Assembly (NCBI GenBank): GCA_000431155.1
Contig: HF985642.1
Span: 1 to 6,803, forward strand
Reading direction: 5' to 3'
DNA: 6,803 bases
From: Bacteroides sp. CAG:927
GTDB lineage: Bacteria > Bacteroidota > Bacteroidia > Bacteroidales > Muribaculaceae
Shown: piece after piece, positions 1 through 5,539 of the stretch
Layout: each line of letters opens with the position of its first letter
Position numbering within the stretch: the first letter of the stretch is position 1
Notes under the pieces: model-generated
Told to the model about the DNA's origin: nothing
Seen by the model: the letters and a program-made list of their open reading frames with translations, nothing else
The model's database searches: none
Translations under genes and position numbers: made by a program

Positions 1-1
1 G

Positions 2-58
2 GAACTCCGTCAGATCTTGACCGAAGCAGCGGTACCGGGTTGTAGCGGTGCGATGTAG
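2..58 (+). CDS. Possible 3' end of an upstream gene (partial, unidentified)
   Basis: The frame beginning at base 2 is open from the window edge to a TAG at 56-58. It would encode an 18-residue tail, ELRQILTEAAVPGCSGAM. Its composition looks protein-like, but it is far too short to assign to a family. A second frame from base 1 is also open, to a TAG at 43-45, so the choice of frame is a guess. If real, the gene belongs to the same strand as the glucosaminidase gene and lies just ahead of it, which would fit a longer operon starting outside the window. Confidence 0.25.
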   Translation, partial: ELRQILTEAAVPGCSGAM

Positions 59-107
59 TAAGCTTACCCTTTTTTGTTTGGCTTTATTTCTTTATTGTTT
101 TTGTGGT

Positions 108-860
108 ATGCGAAGTTTGTTGATGATAGTTGCGGCATGTTTGCTGACGGTTTTTTCGGTCTGGGGACGAAAAAAGGTTGTGCTTCGTGCCGAACCGGTT
201 GAGACGGACACTTTGCAAATCACATCTGTTGACGATACGATAGCGCCTACGTTGATGTTGCTGCCCATAGAGGTGAATGTGGATTCAATAATGGAGCACA
301 AGGAGGAGGAAGAATTGCATTCTTTGCCAAATACCGTGCTTGCCTCGGAAGTGGAAGAAATAACTGAGGATATGAGCATTCTGGGGGCTTCTGTGGCGAA
401 TGTGGAGCGCATGTACAGGTTTGTACTTACCCGCAATCCAAATTTCGACAGGGCCATTGCAGAGGCTTTTTATGAGCTTGGCAAGGTGTATGGCATACGC
501 GGCGACGTGGCGTTATGCCAAAGCCTGATTGAAACGGGATGGTTCCTGTTTACAGGCGGTACGGCGGTAACTCCTGACCAGCATAATTATTGCGGACTCG
601 GTGTGACCAAGCTTGGCATGAAGGGCCATTCGTTTGATTCAATAGAGCTGGGGGTGCGTGCGCAGTTGCAGCATCTTTATGCCTATGCAAGCAAAAAATC
701 ATTGCCGCACGGGGAAAAAATAGTGGATCCGAGATTTAATCTCGTGAAACGCGGTGTGGCTACAAGCTGGAAAGAACTTAGCGGACGCTGGGCTGCCAAT
801 AAACAATATGCCGTGAGCATAATGCGTGTATATCGCCAGATGCTTGAATATAACATGTAG
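108..860 (+). CDS. Glucosaminidase-domain (GH73-like) exported protein
   Basis: Predicted peptidoglycan hydrolase that would cut N-acetylglucosaminyl bonds outside the cytoplasm. With the ATG at 108 it has 250 residues. A hydrophobic N-terminal segment (about residues 4-20) is followed by RKK and serves as a signal peptide or membrane anchor. An acidic, low-complexity linker runs to about residue 95, and the catalytic domain from about 100 to 247. Domain landmarks are QSLIETGWF with the likely catalytic Glu142, NYCGLG (160-165), GVRAQLQHLYAYA (182-194) and VDPRFNLVKRG (206-216), all typical of bacterial glucosaminidase domains. There is no obvious signal peptidase I site. The frame stays open upstream to a GTG at 48, which would add 20 residues and a second hydrophobic stretch. 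I prefer 108 because it is an ATG and gives a normal-length single signal or anchor segment. queF follows after 7 bases. The domain call is secure; the start and the exact bond cleaved are less so. Confidence 0.85.
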   Translation: MRSLLMIVAACLLTVFSVWGRKKVVLRAEPVETDTLQITSVDDTIAPTLMLLPIEVNVDSIMEHKEEEELHSLPNTVLASEVEEITEDMSILGASVANVERMYRFVLTRNPNFDRAIAEAFYELGKVYGIRGDVALCQSLIETGWFLFTGGTAVTPDQHNYCGLGVTKLGMKGHSFDSIELGVRAQLQHLYAYASKKSLPHGEKIVDPRFNLVKRGVATSWKELSGRWAANKQYAVSIMRVYRQMLEYNM

Positions 861-867
861 TCGTGAT

Positions 868-1338
868 ATGAGAAATGACAGTGAACTGCAAGGCGTGAGC
901 CTTTTGGGAAATACCGGTGTGAAATATCCTACGGAATATTCCCCCGAAATTCTTGAAACTTTTGTCAATAAACATCCCGAACGTGAATATCTTGTGACAT
1001 TCATATGCCCGGAATTCACAAGTCTGTGTCCCAAGACGGGTCAGCCTGATTTTGCAAAGATAATTATCAATTATATCCCCCGTGAGCGAATGGTGGAGAG
1101 CAAGAGCCTCAAGCTGTATCTGTTCAGTTTTCGCAATCATGGTGATTTTCATGAAGATTGCGTAAACATAATTCTCAATGACTTGAAGGAGCTTATGAAT
1201 CCGCTGTATATTGAGGTAAAAGGGATATTCACGCCACGAGGCGGTATCAGCATATATCCGTTTGCCAACTGGGGAGATGAAAATCATCAGGAACTTGTGA
1301 AGACGCGTCTTGCGGCATCGTTTGTAAACGAAATATAA
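868..1338 (+). CDS. queF: NADPH-dependent 7-cyano-7-deazaguanine (preQ0) reductase QueF
   Basis: Cytoplasmic enzyme that reduces the nitrile of preQ0 to the aminomethyl group of preQ1 using two NADPH, the last step before the base is inserted into tRNA by Tgt. The 156-residue product matches the single-domain (YkvM-type) QueF in length. The catalytic Cys54 lies in FTSLCPKTGQPDF with Asp61 seven residues on, as in the B. subtilis enzyme. The family motif ESKSLKLY is at residues 77-84. His95-Glu96 in HGDFHED correspond to the substrate-binding pair. The frame can be extended to an ATG at 826, but that would overlap the preceding gene by 35 bases and add residues unlike QueF, so I place the start at 868. 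It lies 7 bases after the glucosaminidase gene and 2 bases before queC, so it is almost certainly co-transcribed with queC. Confidence 0.95.
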   Translation: MRNDSELQGVSLLGNTGVKYPTEYSPEILETFVNKHPEREYLVTFICPEFTSLCPKTGQPDFAKIIINYIPRERMVESKSLKLYLFSFRNHGDFHEDCVNIILNDLKELMNPLYIEVKGIFTPRGGISIYPFANWGDENHQELVKTRLAASFVNEI

Positions 1339-1340
1339 AG

Positions 1341-1985
1341 ATGAAAAAGGATTGTCTGATAGTGCTGTCGGGCGGTATGGACAGTACGACTATGCTTTGG
1401 GAATACAGAGAACGCATTGCGCTCGCTGTAAACTTCCATTATGGGGCGAACCACAATGAGCGCGAGGCGATGTGCGCACTCGAGAATTGCCGCCGGGCCG
1501 GTGTGGAGCTGGTGGAGATAGATCTGTCGTTTATGGGCAGGCTTTTTGAAAGTTCTTTGCTTAGTGGTGGCGATGCTATTCCTGAGGGCAATTATGATGA
1601 CGAGAACATGAAATCGACAGTGGTGCCGTTTCGCAACGGCATAATGCTGTCAGTGGCTGCCGGGCTGGCTGAAAGCAGGGGGCTAAAAACCGTGATGATA
1701 GCCAATCATGGCGGTGATCATGCCATTTATCCGGATTGCCGAGGCGGTTTCATACGGGCTATGGCCGGTGCTATTGCCGAGGGAACGTACGAGCATATAG
1801 AGCTGTTTGCGCCATACACAAATATTTCCAAGGCTGATATTGCCCGCAAGGGTGTGAAACTTGGCGTTGACTATAGTATAACCTATTCCTGTTATAAGGG
1901 AGGAGAGAAGCATTGCGGCAAGTGCGGCACATGCCGCGAGCGTCACGATGCTATGGTTGCAGCCGGTCTGGAGCCTGACTGCTAA
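1341..1985 (+). CDS. queC: 7-cyano-7-deazaguanine (preQ0) synthase QueC
   Basis: Cytoplasmic ATP-dependent enzyme that converts 7-carboxy-7-deazaguanine plus ammonia to preQ0, the substrate of QueF. The 214-residue product is slightly shorter than E. coli QueC (231). The PP-loop pyrophosphatase motif SGGMDST is at residues 10-16 and binds ATP. VVPFRNG (94-100) and YPDCRGGF (130-137) are typical of the family. Four zinc-ligand cysteines, C184, C192, C195 and C198, sit in the C-terminal CYKGGEKHCGKCGTC knuckle. The ATG at 1341 follows the queF stop by 2 bases with no obvious Shine-Dalgarno, suggesting translational coupling. The last 35 bases overlap, tail-to-tail, the 3' end of the opposite-strand acetyltransferase-like gene. 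QueD and QueE, the earlier steps, must be encoded elsewhere. Confidence 0.96.
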   Translation: MKKDCLIVLSGGMDSTTMLWEYRERIALAVNFHYGANHNEREAMCALENCRRAGVELVEIDLSFMGRLFESSLLSGGDAIPEGNYDDENMKSTVVPFRNGIMLSVAAGLAESRGLKTVMIANHGGDHAIYPDCRGGFIRAMAGAIAEGTYEHIELFAPYTNISKADIARKGVKLGVDYSITYSCYKGGEKHCGKCGTCRERHDAMVAAGLEPDC

Positions 1986-2925
1986 TGTCAAGGCGCAGAG
2001 TGTAGTACACCGCCGTACGCCCCCCGAGACCGTATTTTTTAGCTGAAAGGCCCGAATTGAGTATGCGACCGCCATCTTCGCAAGATGTTCCGAAATCAAA
2101 GAAATTGCATTGGCCGTGTTCGCAAAATATTCGGTCAAGAATAGCGGGCATTGACTGCATTACTCTTCCAATCGGAGTAGAAGATATATATTGGGAGTGA
2201 ACCACATTATCGGTTACATAAACAAGGACGCCGGCAAGAAGCTGTGATGTGTGGCTCAGTCGTGCGGTATAAAGTTTGATATTTTTTGGGAAACGACTCT
2301 GGAGGAGTTGCATTTCCTCAAGAGTATGAACTGGGGCTGTGTGATATTTTTCATATAGGCGTTCTGATAATATTTCCCAAAATTGGGTGAGGTCAGCTTC
2401 GCGGCTCACAGTTATTCCATTAGCGGTGGCTTTGCGCAAATCCTGCCGTCCACTTTCATTGAGCAACCATTTTTGGTGCAATGGGATCACACCGGCCTGC
2501 TGTACGACCTCTAACGTGGCTCCAAGTCTCCAAAGTGCATAAAGATCATCCTCAGTGGGGTAGGAGCAGTAGAACCATGGCACGGGTTTATAGTGAAGAA
2601 CAGTAATACCATTAGCGGAAATGAATTCCACCGTTTTTTGCCACAACTCAAGAGCCATTTGCGGAACGACATGTTTCGGCGCCATAAGCCATCCTCCATA
2701 AGTCAACCCCTGATGTGACCACAATTCATTGTTTGTGCGATTTGCAGGTAACACTCCTATTAGATGAGAATGATTATCATAGGCCATCAGCGAAAAATCT
2801 TCAAATCTGTCGCTGTGGTATTCCATGTAATCACGGTTGTGGAGAAATGTAGCATTAGTGGCAGTGGCAATGAATTTTTGCCACTCCCTGCGCATCTGAG
2901 GAGTGTAAAGTTGAATGGTAATCAA
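1951..2925 (-). CDS. GNAT/FemAB-like acyltransferase family protein, substrate unknown
   Basis: A 324-residue cytoplasmic protein without signal peptide or membrane segments. From memory it matches a family common in Bacteroides annotated as GNAT N-acetyltransferase. Landmarks are TFLHNRDYMEYHSDRF (26-41), LPANR (59-63), SHQGLTYGGW (70-79), and a C-terminal GNAT-like half (about 160-305) containing LLAGVLVYV, NFFDFGTSCED and GLSAKKYGLGGR. The acceptor substrate is not evident. The start is a TTG whose first two bases fall inside the dehydrogenase stop codon (shared TTGA, 4-base overlap). This start keeps the IQLYTPQMRREW segment that I recall near the N terminus of relatives; the first ATG, at codon 11, would lose it. 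The conserved part ends near residue 312, and the remaining tail is read from DNA antisense to the end of queC. Together with the dehydrogenase it forms a two-gene unit. Confidence 0.8.
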   Translation of the reverse strand: MITIQLYTPQMRREWQKFIATATNATFLHNRDYMEYHSDRFEDFSLMAYDNHSHLIGVLPANRTNNELWSHQGLTYGGWLMAPKHVVPQMALELWQKTVEFISANGITVLHYKPVPWFYCSYPTEDDLYALWRLGATLEVVQQAGVIPLHQKWLLNESGRQDLRKATANGITVSREADLTQFWEILSERLYEKYHTAPVHTLEEMQLLQSRFPKNIKLYTARLSHTSQLLAGVLVYVTDNVVHSQYISSTPIGRVMQSMPAILDRIFCEHGQCNFFDFGTSCEDGGRILNSGLSAKKYGLGGRTAVYYTLRLDISSQAPDRLQP

Positions 2926-4094
2926 AGTGCGAGACGATAAATTTCTGTGGTTTCGGTAGCAGTCAGGGGATAATAGCCTCCTATGGTAGCGCCCTTGTTT
3001 TCATGCAAGCGCTGTACCATGGCCGGAATTTCATCTTCAGTCACTCCGAGCTCGCCCAAGGTAAGGGGCATGCCGATAGATGCGAAGAACTTGCGAAGCA
3101 GGGCGATGCCTTCAAGGGCGGCGGCAGTGTTGTCGGCGGTGGTTACGTTAAACACCCTGCGAGCCATCTGTGCGCCCTTTTCAGGTGCGTGTTGTGCCAT
3201 AAATGTCATCCATGCCGGCATTATGACTGCGAGTCCGGCTCCGTGCGCCACATTGGGGTGACGTGCCGAAATCTCATGCTCCATGGCATGCGAGGTCCAG
3301 TCCTCGCGTCGTCCGGTGCCGCAAATGCCATTGTGGGCAAGAGTGCCACTCCACATTATGTTGGCTCTTGCGTCATAATCACGTGGGGATGCTATTACGC
3401 GTGCTCCTTGTTCCACAATAGTCTGCAAGATGCCTTCGGCCACACGGTCAGTGATTTCCACGCCCGTGGTTGTGGTGAAATAACGCTCATATATATGAGC
3501 CATCATGTCCACTATGCCGCATGCGGTTTGATACGGGGGAAGTGTGTAAGTTAGTTCGGGATTCATTAATGCCCATTTGGGGCGTAGGGCAAAATCGGTG
3601 CGCAGGCTTATTTTGCGCATTTCGGGAGTAAGAGTGATGACCGAATTGCCGGAGCCTTCGGATCCGGCAGCCGGAATAGTCAATATCACACCAACCGGCA
3701 GTGCATGTTGAATCACAGCTTTCCCGGCCCAGAAATCCCAAAAATCACCCGGATAAGGAACACCGGCAGCTATGGCTTTGGCCGTGTCAATAACCGAACC
3801 GCCACCCACGGCAATCAGACCGTTCACCACATTCTTGCGGCAGAGGTCAATGCCTTTGCGCACGAGAGTGTCCACAGGATTGGGCTGTACGCCTCCAAGA
3901 TTCACGTGCCGGATACCGGCTTCATCAAGTGATTTGGTGACGCGCTCCAAGAGCCCGGAGCGGACGGCAGATCCGCCGCCATAACCCAGCAGTACAGTGG
4001 TCATGCCTTCATTGGCAGCCATAGCGCCGGCATTAAGCTCGGCATCATGTCCGAAAATGTATTTGGTAGGTGTGGTAAACGAGAAGTTCTGCAT
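2922..4094 (-). CDS. Iron-containing alcohol dehydrogenase, YqhD/butanol-dehydrogenase type
   Basis: Cytoplasmic, probably NADPH-preferring, group III dehydrogenase that interconverts aldehydes and alcohols; the natural substrate cannot be read from the sequence. The 390 residues fit the family. The N-terminal nucleotide-binding domain has YGGGSAVRSG (38-47) and GGGSVIDTAKAIAAG (97-111), the arrangement seen in YqhD and clostridial BDH. The C-terminal all-helical domain holds the predicted metal ligands Asp196 and His200 (GIVDMMAH), His269 (DWTSHAMEHE) and His284 (NVAHGAGLAVIMPAWM), so the enzyme looks intact. The spacing between the last two histidines is 15, against 14 in YqhD as I recall it, a one-residue insertion in the loop. 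The ATG at 4094 lies 97 bases after rpsU, beyond a hairpin terminator. No convincing dedicated promoter was found, so readthrough from rpsU is possible. The gene is translationally coupled to the downstream GNAT-like gene. Confidence 0.92.
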   Translation of the reverse strand: MQNFSFTTPTKYIFGHDAELNAGAMAANEGMTTVLLGYGGGSAVRSGLLERVTKSLDEAGIRHVNLGGVQPNPVDTLVRKGIDLCRKNVVNGLIAVGGGSVIDTAKAIAAGVPYPGDFWDFWAGKAVIQHALPVGVILTIPAAGSEGSGNSVITLTPEMRKISLRTDFALRPKWALMNPELTYTLPPYQTACGIVDMMAHIYERYFTTTTGVEITDRVAEGILQTIVEQGARVIASPRDYDARANIMWSGTLAHNGICGTGRREDWTSHAMEHEISARHPNVAHGAGLAVIMPAWMTFMAQHAPEKGAQMARRVFNVTTADNTAAALEGIALLRKFFASIGMPLTLGELGVTEDEIPAMVQRLHENKGATIGGYYPLTATETTEIYRLAL

Positions 4095-4123
4095 TGGTAT
4101 ATTACGAGGCTAAGAGATACGAC

Positions 4124-4161
4124 AAAAGAGAAGCCATGACCGTTTCCAATCCGGGCTTCTC
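4124..4161 (-). terminator. Hairpin terminator downstream of rpsU
   Basis: A perfect 8-bp inverted repeat, GAGAAGCC at 4128-4135 and GGCTTCTC at 4154-4161, encloses an 18-base loop. Read on the minus strand, the second arm ends in CTC and runs into TTTT (4127-4124), and the first arm is preceded by an A-rich stretch, as in an intrinsic terminator. It begins 30 bases beyond the rpsU stop and ends 29 bases ahead of the dehydrogenase ATG. The short U-tract and long loop suggest that termination may be incomplete. In the opposite direction the hairpin is followed by AATATTTTT, but no + strand gene nearby would need it. Confidence 0.65.
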
Positions 4162-4190
4162 AATATTTTTGGCAATAAAAGCGGCGTGGA

Positions 4191-4382
4191 TTATTCTTCT
4201 ACGCTGCGAAGTTTCTGCACGTAAACAGCCTTCATCATTTTCTTGCGGTTGCTAACCGAAGGCTTAACGAAAGCCTGACGGGCGCGCAGCTCTTTAACGA
4301 TGCCGGTTTTTTCAAATTTACGTTTGAATTTCTTCAGAGCTCTTTCAATATTTTCGCCCTCTTTTACTTGTACGATGATCAT
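4191..4382 (-). CDS. rpsU: 30S ribosomal protein bS21
   Basis: Small basic protein of the 30S platform near the 3' end of 16S rRNA. The 63-residue product is the usual Bacteroidetes length. Its diagnostic features are the start MIIVQVKEGENIERALKKFK, the KFEKTGIVKELRARQ segment and a lysine/arginine-rich remainder. The ATG at 4382-4380 is preceded by TCTTCTAAAAAC, with no Shine-Dalgarno. This is notable because bS21 helps sequester the anti-Shine-Dalgarno tail in Flavobacterium ribosomes. A well-matched promoter lies upstream and a hairpin terminator downstream, so the gene is probably mainly monocistronic. It is divergent from the AraC-family gene. Confidence 0.97.
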   Translation of the reverse strand: MIIVQVKEGENIERALKKFKRKFEKTGIVKELRARQAFVKPSVSNRKKMMKAVYVQKLRSVEE

Positions 4383-4434
4383 GTTTTTAGAAGATTATTT
4401 TTTGTGATTATTTGCGTATATGAGTTTAGCGGGG

Positions 4435-4465
4435 CAAAATTACGGAATCTTTTTTATCTTGCAAA
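4435..4465 (-). promoter_or_regulatory. Bacteroidetes-type promoter of rpsU
   Basis: On the minus strand, TTTG (4465-4462) is followed after exactly 19 bases by TAATTTTG (4442-4435), a full match to the TAnnTTTG -7 consensus and TTTG -33 element of the Bacteroidetes housekeeping sigma factor. Transcription would start roughly 5-8 bases downstream, giving an rpsU leader of about 45 bases. Confidence 0.75.
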
Positions 4466-4478
4466 ACATTTTCAGAAA

Positions 4479-4520
4479 TTAATTGCCAAGGTATTATGTG
4501 AAATAAGCAACTTAATTGGC
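4479..4520. repeat. Pair of TTAATTGSC direct near-repeats, possible operator
   Basis: TTAATTGCC (4479-4487) and TTAATTGGC (4512-4520) agree at eight of nine bases. Their starts are 33 bases apart, close to three helical turns. The same segment contains a 5-bp inverted repeat, GCCAA at 4485-4489 and TTGGC at 4516-4520. The pair lies between the divergent rpsU and AraC-family promoters, where a regulator binding both sites could act on either. The region is AT-rich, so chance similarity is a real alternative. Confidence 0.25.
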
Positions 4521-4548
4521 TGAAAAGACTTATTTTGATTAAATATAG

Positions 4549-4578
4549 TTTGAAAATTGGAGTAAATGTGTAATTTTG
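4549..4578 (+). promoter_or_regulatory. Bacteroidetes-type promoter of the AraC-family gene
   Basis: TTTG at 4549-4552 is followed after 18 bases by TAATTTTG at 4571-4578, the same -7 octamer as in the divergent rpsU promoter. Transcription would begin near 4583-4586, leaving a leader of about 20 bases before the ATG at 4603. The apparent TTG start at 4576 lies inside this -7 box, which argues that it is not the translation start. Confidence 0.7.
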
Positions 4579-4602
4579 CGAACAATAATACTTAAAACAG
4601 AT

Positions 4603-5508
4603 ATGAAAGATCATCGCGAAATATCCATGGCTCAGGTGGCAGGTGTGCAGAAATTTTCATCTCAGTACAGCAGTTATGGGAGTGACTATGTATTTGCTCA
4701 CATAACGTCGGACAACAAAAGCCCTGTGTTTACCGAAGGGCCTATGAAAATTTCGGGTCTCAGTACCATTCTGTGTCGGTCCGGGCATATAGAGCTTAAT
4801 GTCAATCTGACGCCGTACAGAATGGAGTGCGGCTCACTGCTGATGATCGGCCCTGAAAGTATAGTGGATGTGCGAAAGCTCGAGTGGGACAAACTTGATG
4901 CATATATGTTTGTGATATCACTTGACTTTGTGCGTGACATCAACCTTGATCTGAATATAATGAACTCGGTTAGGTTCAAGCCGTCGCAAAATCCGATTCT
5001 CGCTCTTAACACGGAAGAGATGAACCTCATGACAAGATATTTTGACTTGATTCATTTCAACACTATAGACAATCCGGATGGCATATATGTGCGCAGTATT
5101 ACACGTTGTCTTTTGGCGGCTGTGGCATACCAAATGATTCAGTGCATGCGCGCCCGTACACGCGATCTTGAGCAAGTAGAGCCTGGGTCACGCCGGAGCA
5201 ATTATGTGCGCGATTTTCTGCAACTTGTCCACACTCACCACCGAACAGAGCGCGGAGTGGCTTTCTATGCTTCCAAGCTGTTTATTTCACCCAAATATCT
5301 GTCGCTTATAATAAAGCAGAGCACCGGACGCAGTGCGGCGGAATGGATTGACCAATATGTGATACTCGAGGCAAAAAATTTGCTTCGGTTTTCGGGCAAA
5401 AATGTGCAGCAGATAGCCTATGAGCTTAATTTCTCCAATCAGTCCTCGTTCGGCAAATATTTCAAGCATCTCACAGGGATGTCTCCTACAGAGTTTCAAC
5501 GCTCATAA
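4603..5508 (+). CDS. AraC/XylS-family transcriptional regulator
   Basis: Predicted DNA-binding regulator of 301 residues from the ATG at 4603. The N-terminal part (about 40-125) is beta-rich and resembles an AraC-type cupin sensing domain, with alternating hydrophobic segments such as GLSTILCRSGHIELNV and CGSLLMIGPESIVDV. The C-terminal part (about 200-300) is a standard double helix-turn-helix. The first unit is around GVAFYASKLFISPKYLSLII (218-237), and the second is NVQQIAYELNFSNQSSFGKY (267-286), followed by FKHLTGMSPTEFQ, the family's closing motif. A nine-residue extension to a TTG at 4576 is rejected because that TTG is part of the promoter. The ligand and target genes are unknown. Candidates are its own divergent control region or the rpsU/dehydrogenase side, but nothing proves it. 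The gene converges on the U32-family gene with 31 bases between. Confidence 0.93.
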   Translation: MKDHREISMAQVAGVQKFSSQYSSYGSDYVFAHITSDNKSPVFTEGPMKISGLSTILCRSGHIELNVNLTPYRMECGSLLMIGPESIVDVRKLEWDKLDAYMFVISLDFVRDINLDLNIMNSVRFKPSQNPILALNTEEMNLMTRYFDLIHFNTIDNPDGIYVRSITRCLLAAVAYQMIQCMRARTRDLEQVEPGSRRSNYVRDFLQLVHTHHRTERGVAFYASKLFISPKYLSLIIKQSTGRSAAEWIDQYVILEAKNLLRFSGKNVQQIAYELNFSNQSSFGKYFKHLTGMSPTEFQRS

Positions 5509-5539
5509 TCCGATATAAGAGCAATCCGGTTGAGAGGAA

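Noticed and set aside
1..107. preQ1 riboswitch or dedicated promoter ahead of the glucosaminidase-queF-queC unit
   Set aside because: No preQ1-type pseudoknot pattern and no TAnnTTTG box with proper spacing could be found; the T-rich run at 65-105 gives only isolated TTTG matches.
778..1287. 169-codon minus-strand frame opposite queF
   Set aside because: It is antisense to the glucosaminidase end and nearly all of queF, has no family resemblance, and queF explains the coding constraint.
1973..1994. Hairpin at the queC stop (GCCTGAC ... GTCAAGGC with one bulged base)
   Set aside because: The stem is short and interrupted, and neither strand has a following T-run, so it does not qualify as an intrinsic terminator.
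3003..3554. 183-codon open frame on the + strand inside the dehydrogenase gene
   Set aside because: It lies entirely antisense to an intact dehydrogenase with all motifs in place. The translation is cysteine- and histidine-rich with no recognisable domain, typical of a shadow frame.
4097..4126. TTTG-N18-TAATATAC as a dehydrogenase promoter (minus strand)
   Set aside because: The -7 box matches only TA plus one further T of TAnnTTTG, and transcription would start at or beyond the ATG.
4426..4614. 62-codon minus-strand frame in the rpsU/AraC intergenic region
   Set aside because: It runs through both predicted promoters and the start of the AraC gene. The product is AT-driven, with no initiation signal and no recognisable domain.
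5509..5539. Bidirectional terminator between the convergent AraC and U32 genes
   Set aside because: The 31-base gap offers only a 3-bp CCG/CGG pairing and no T-run.
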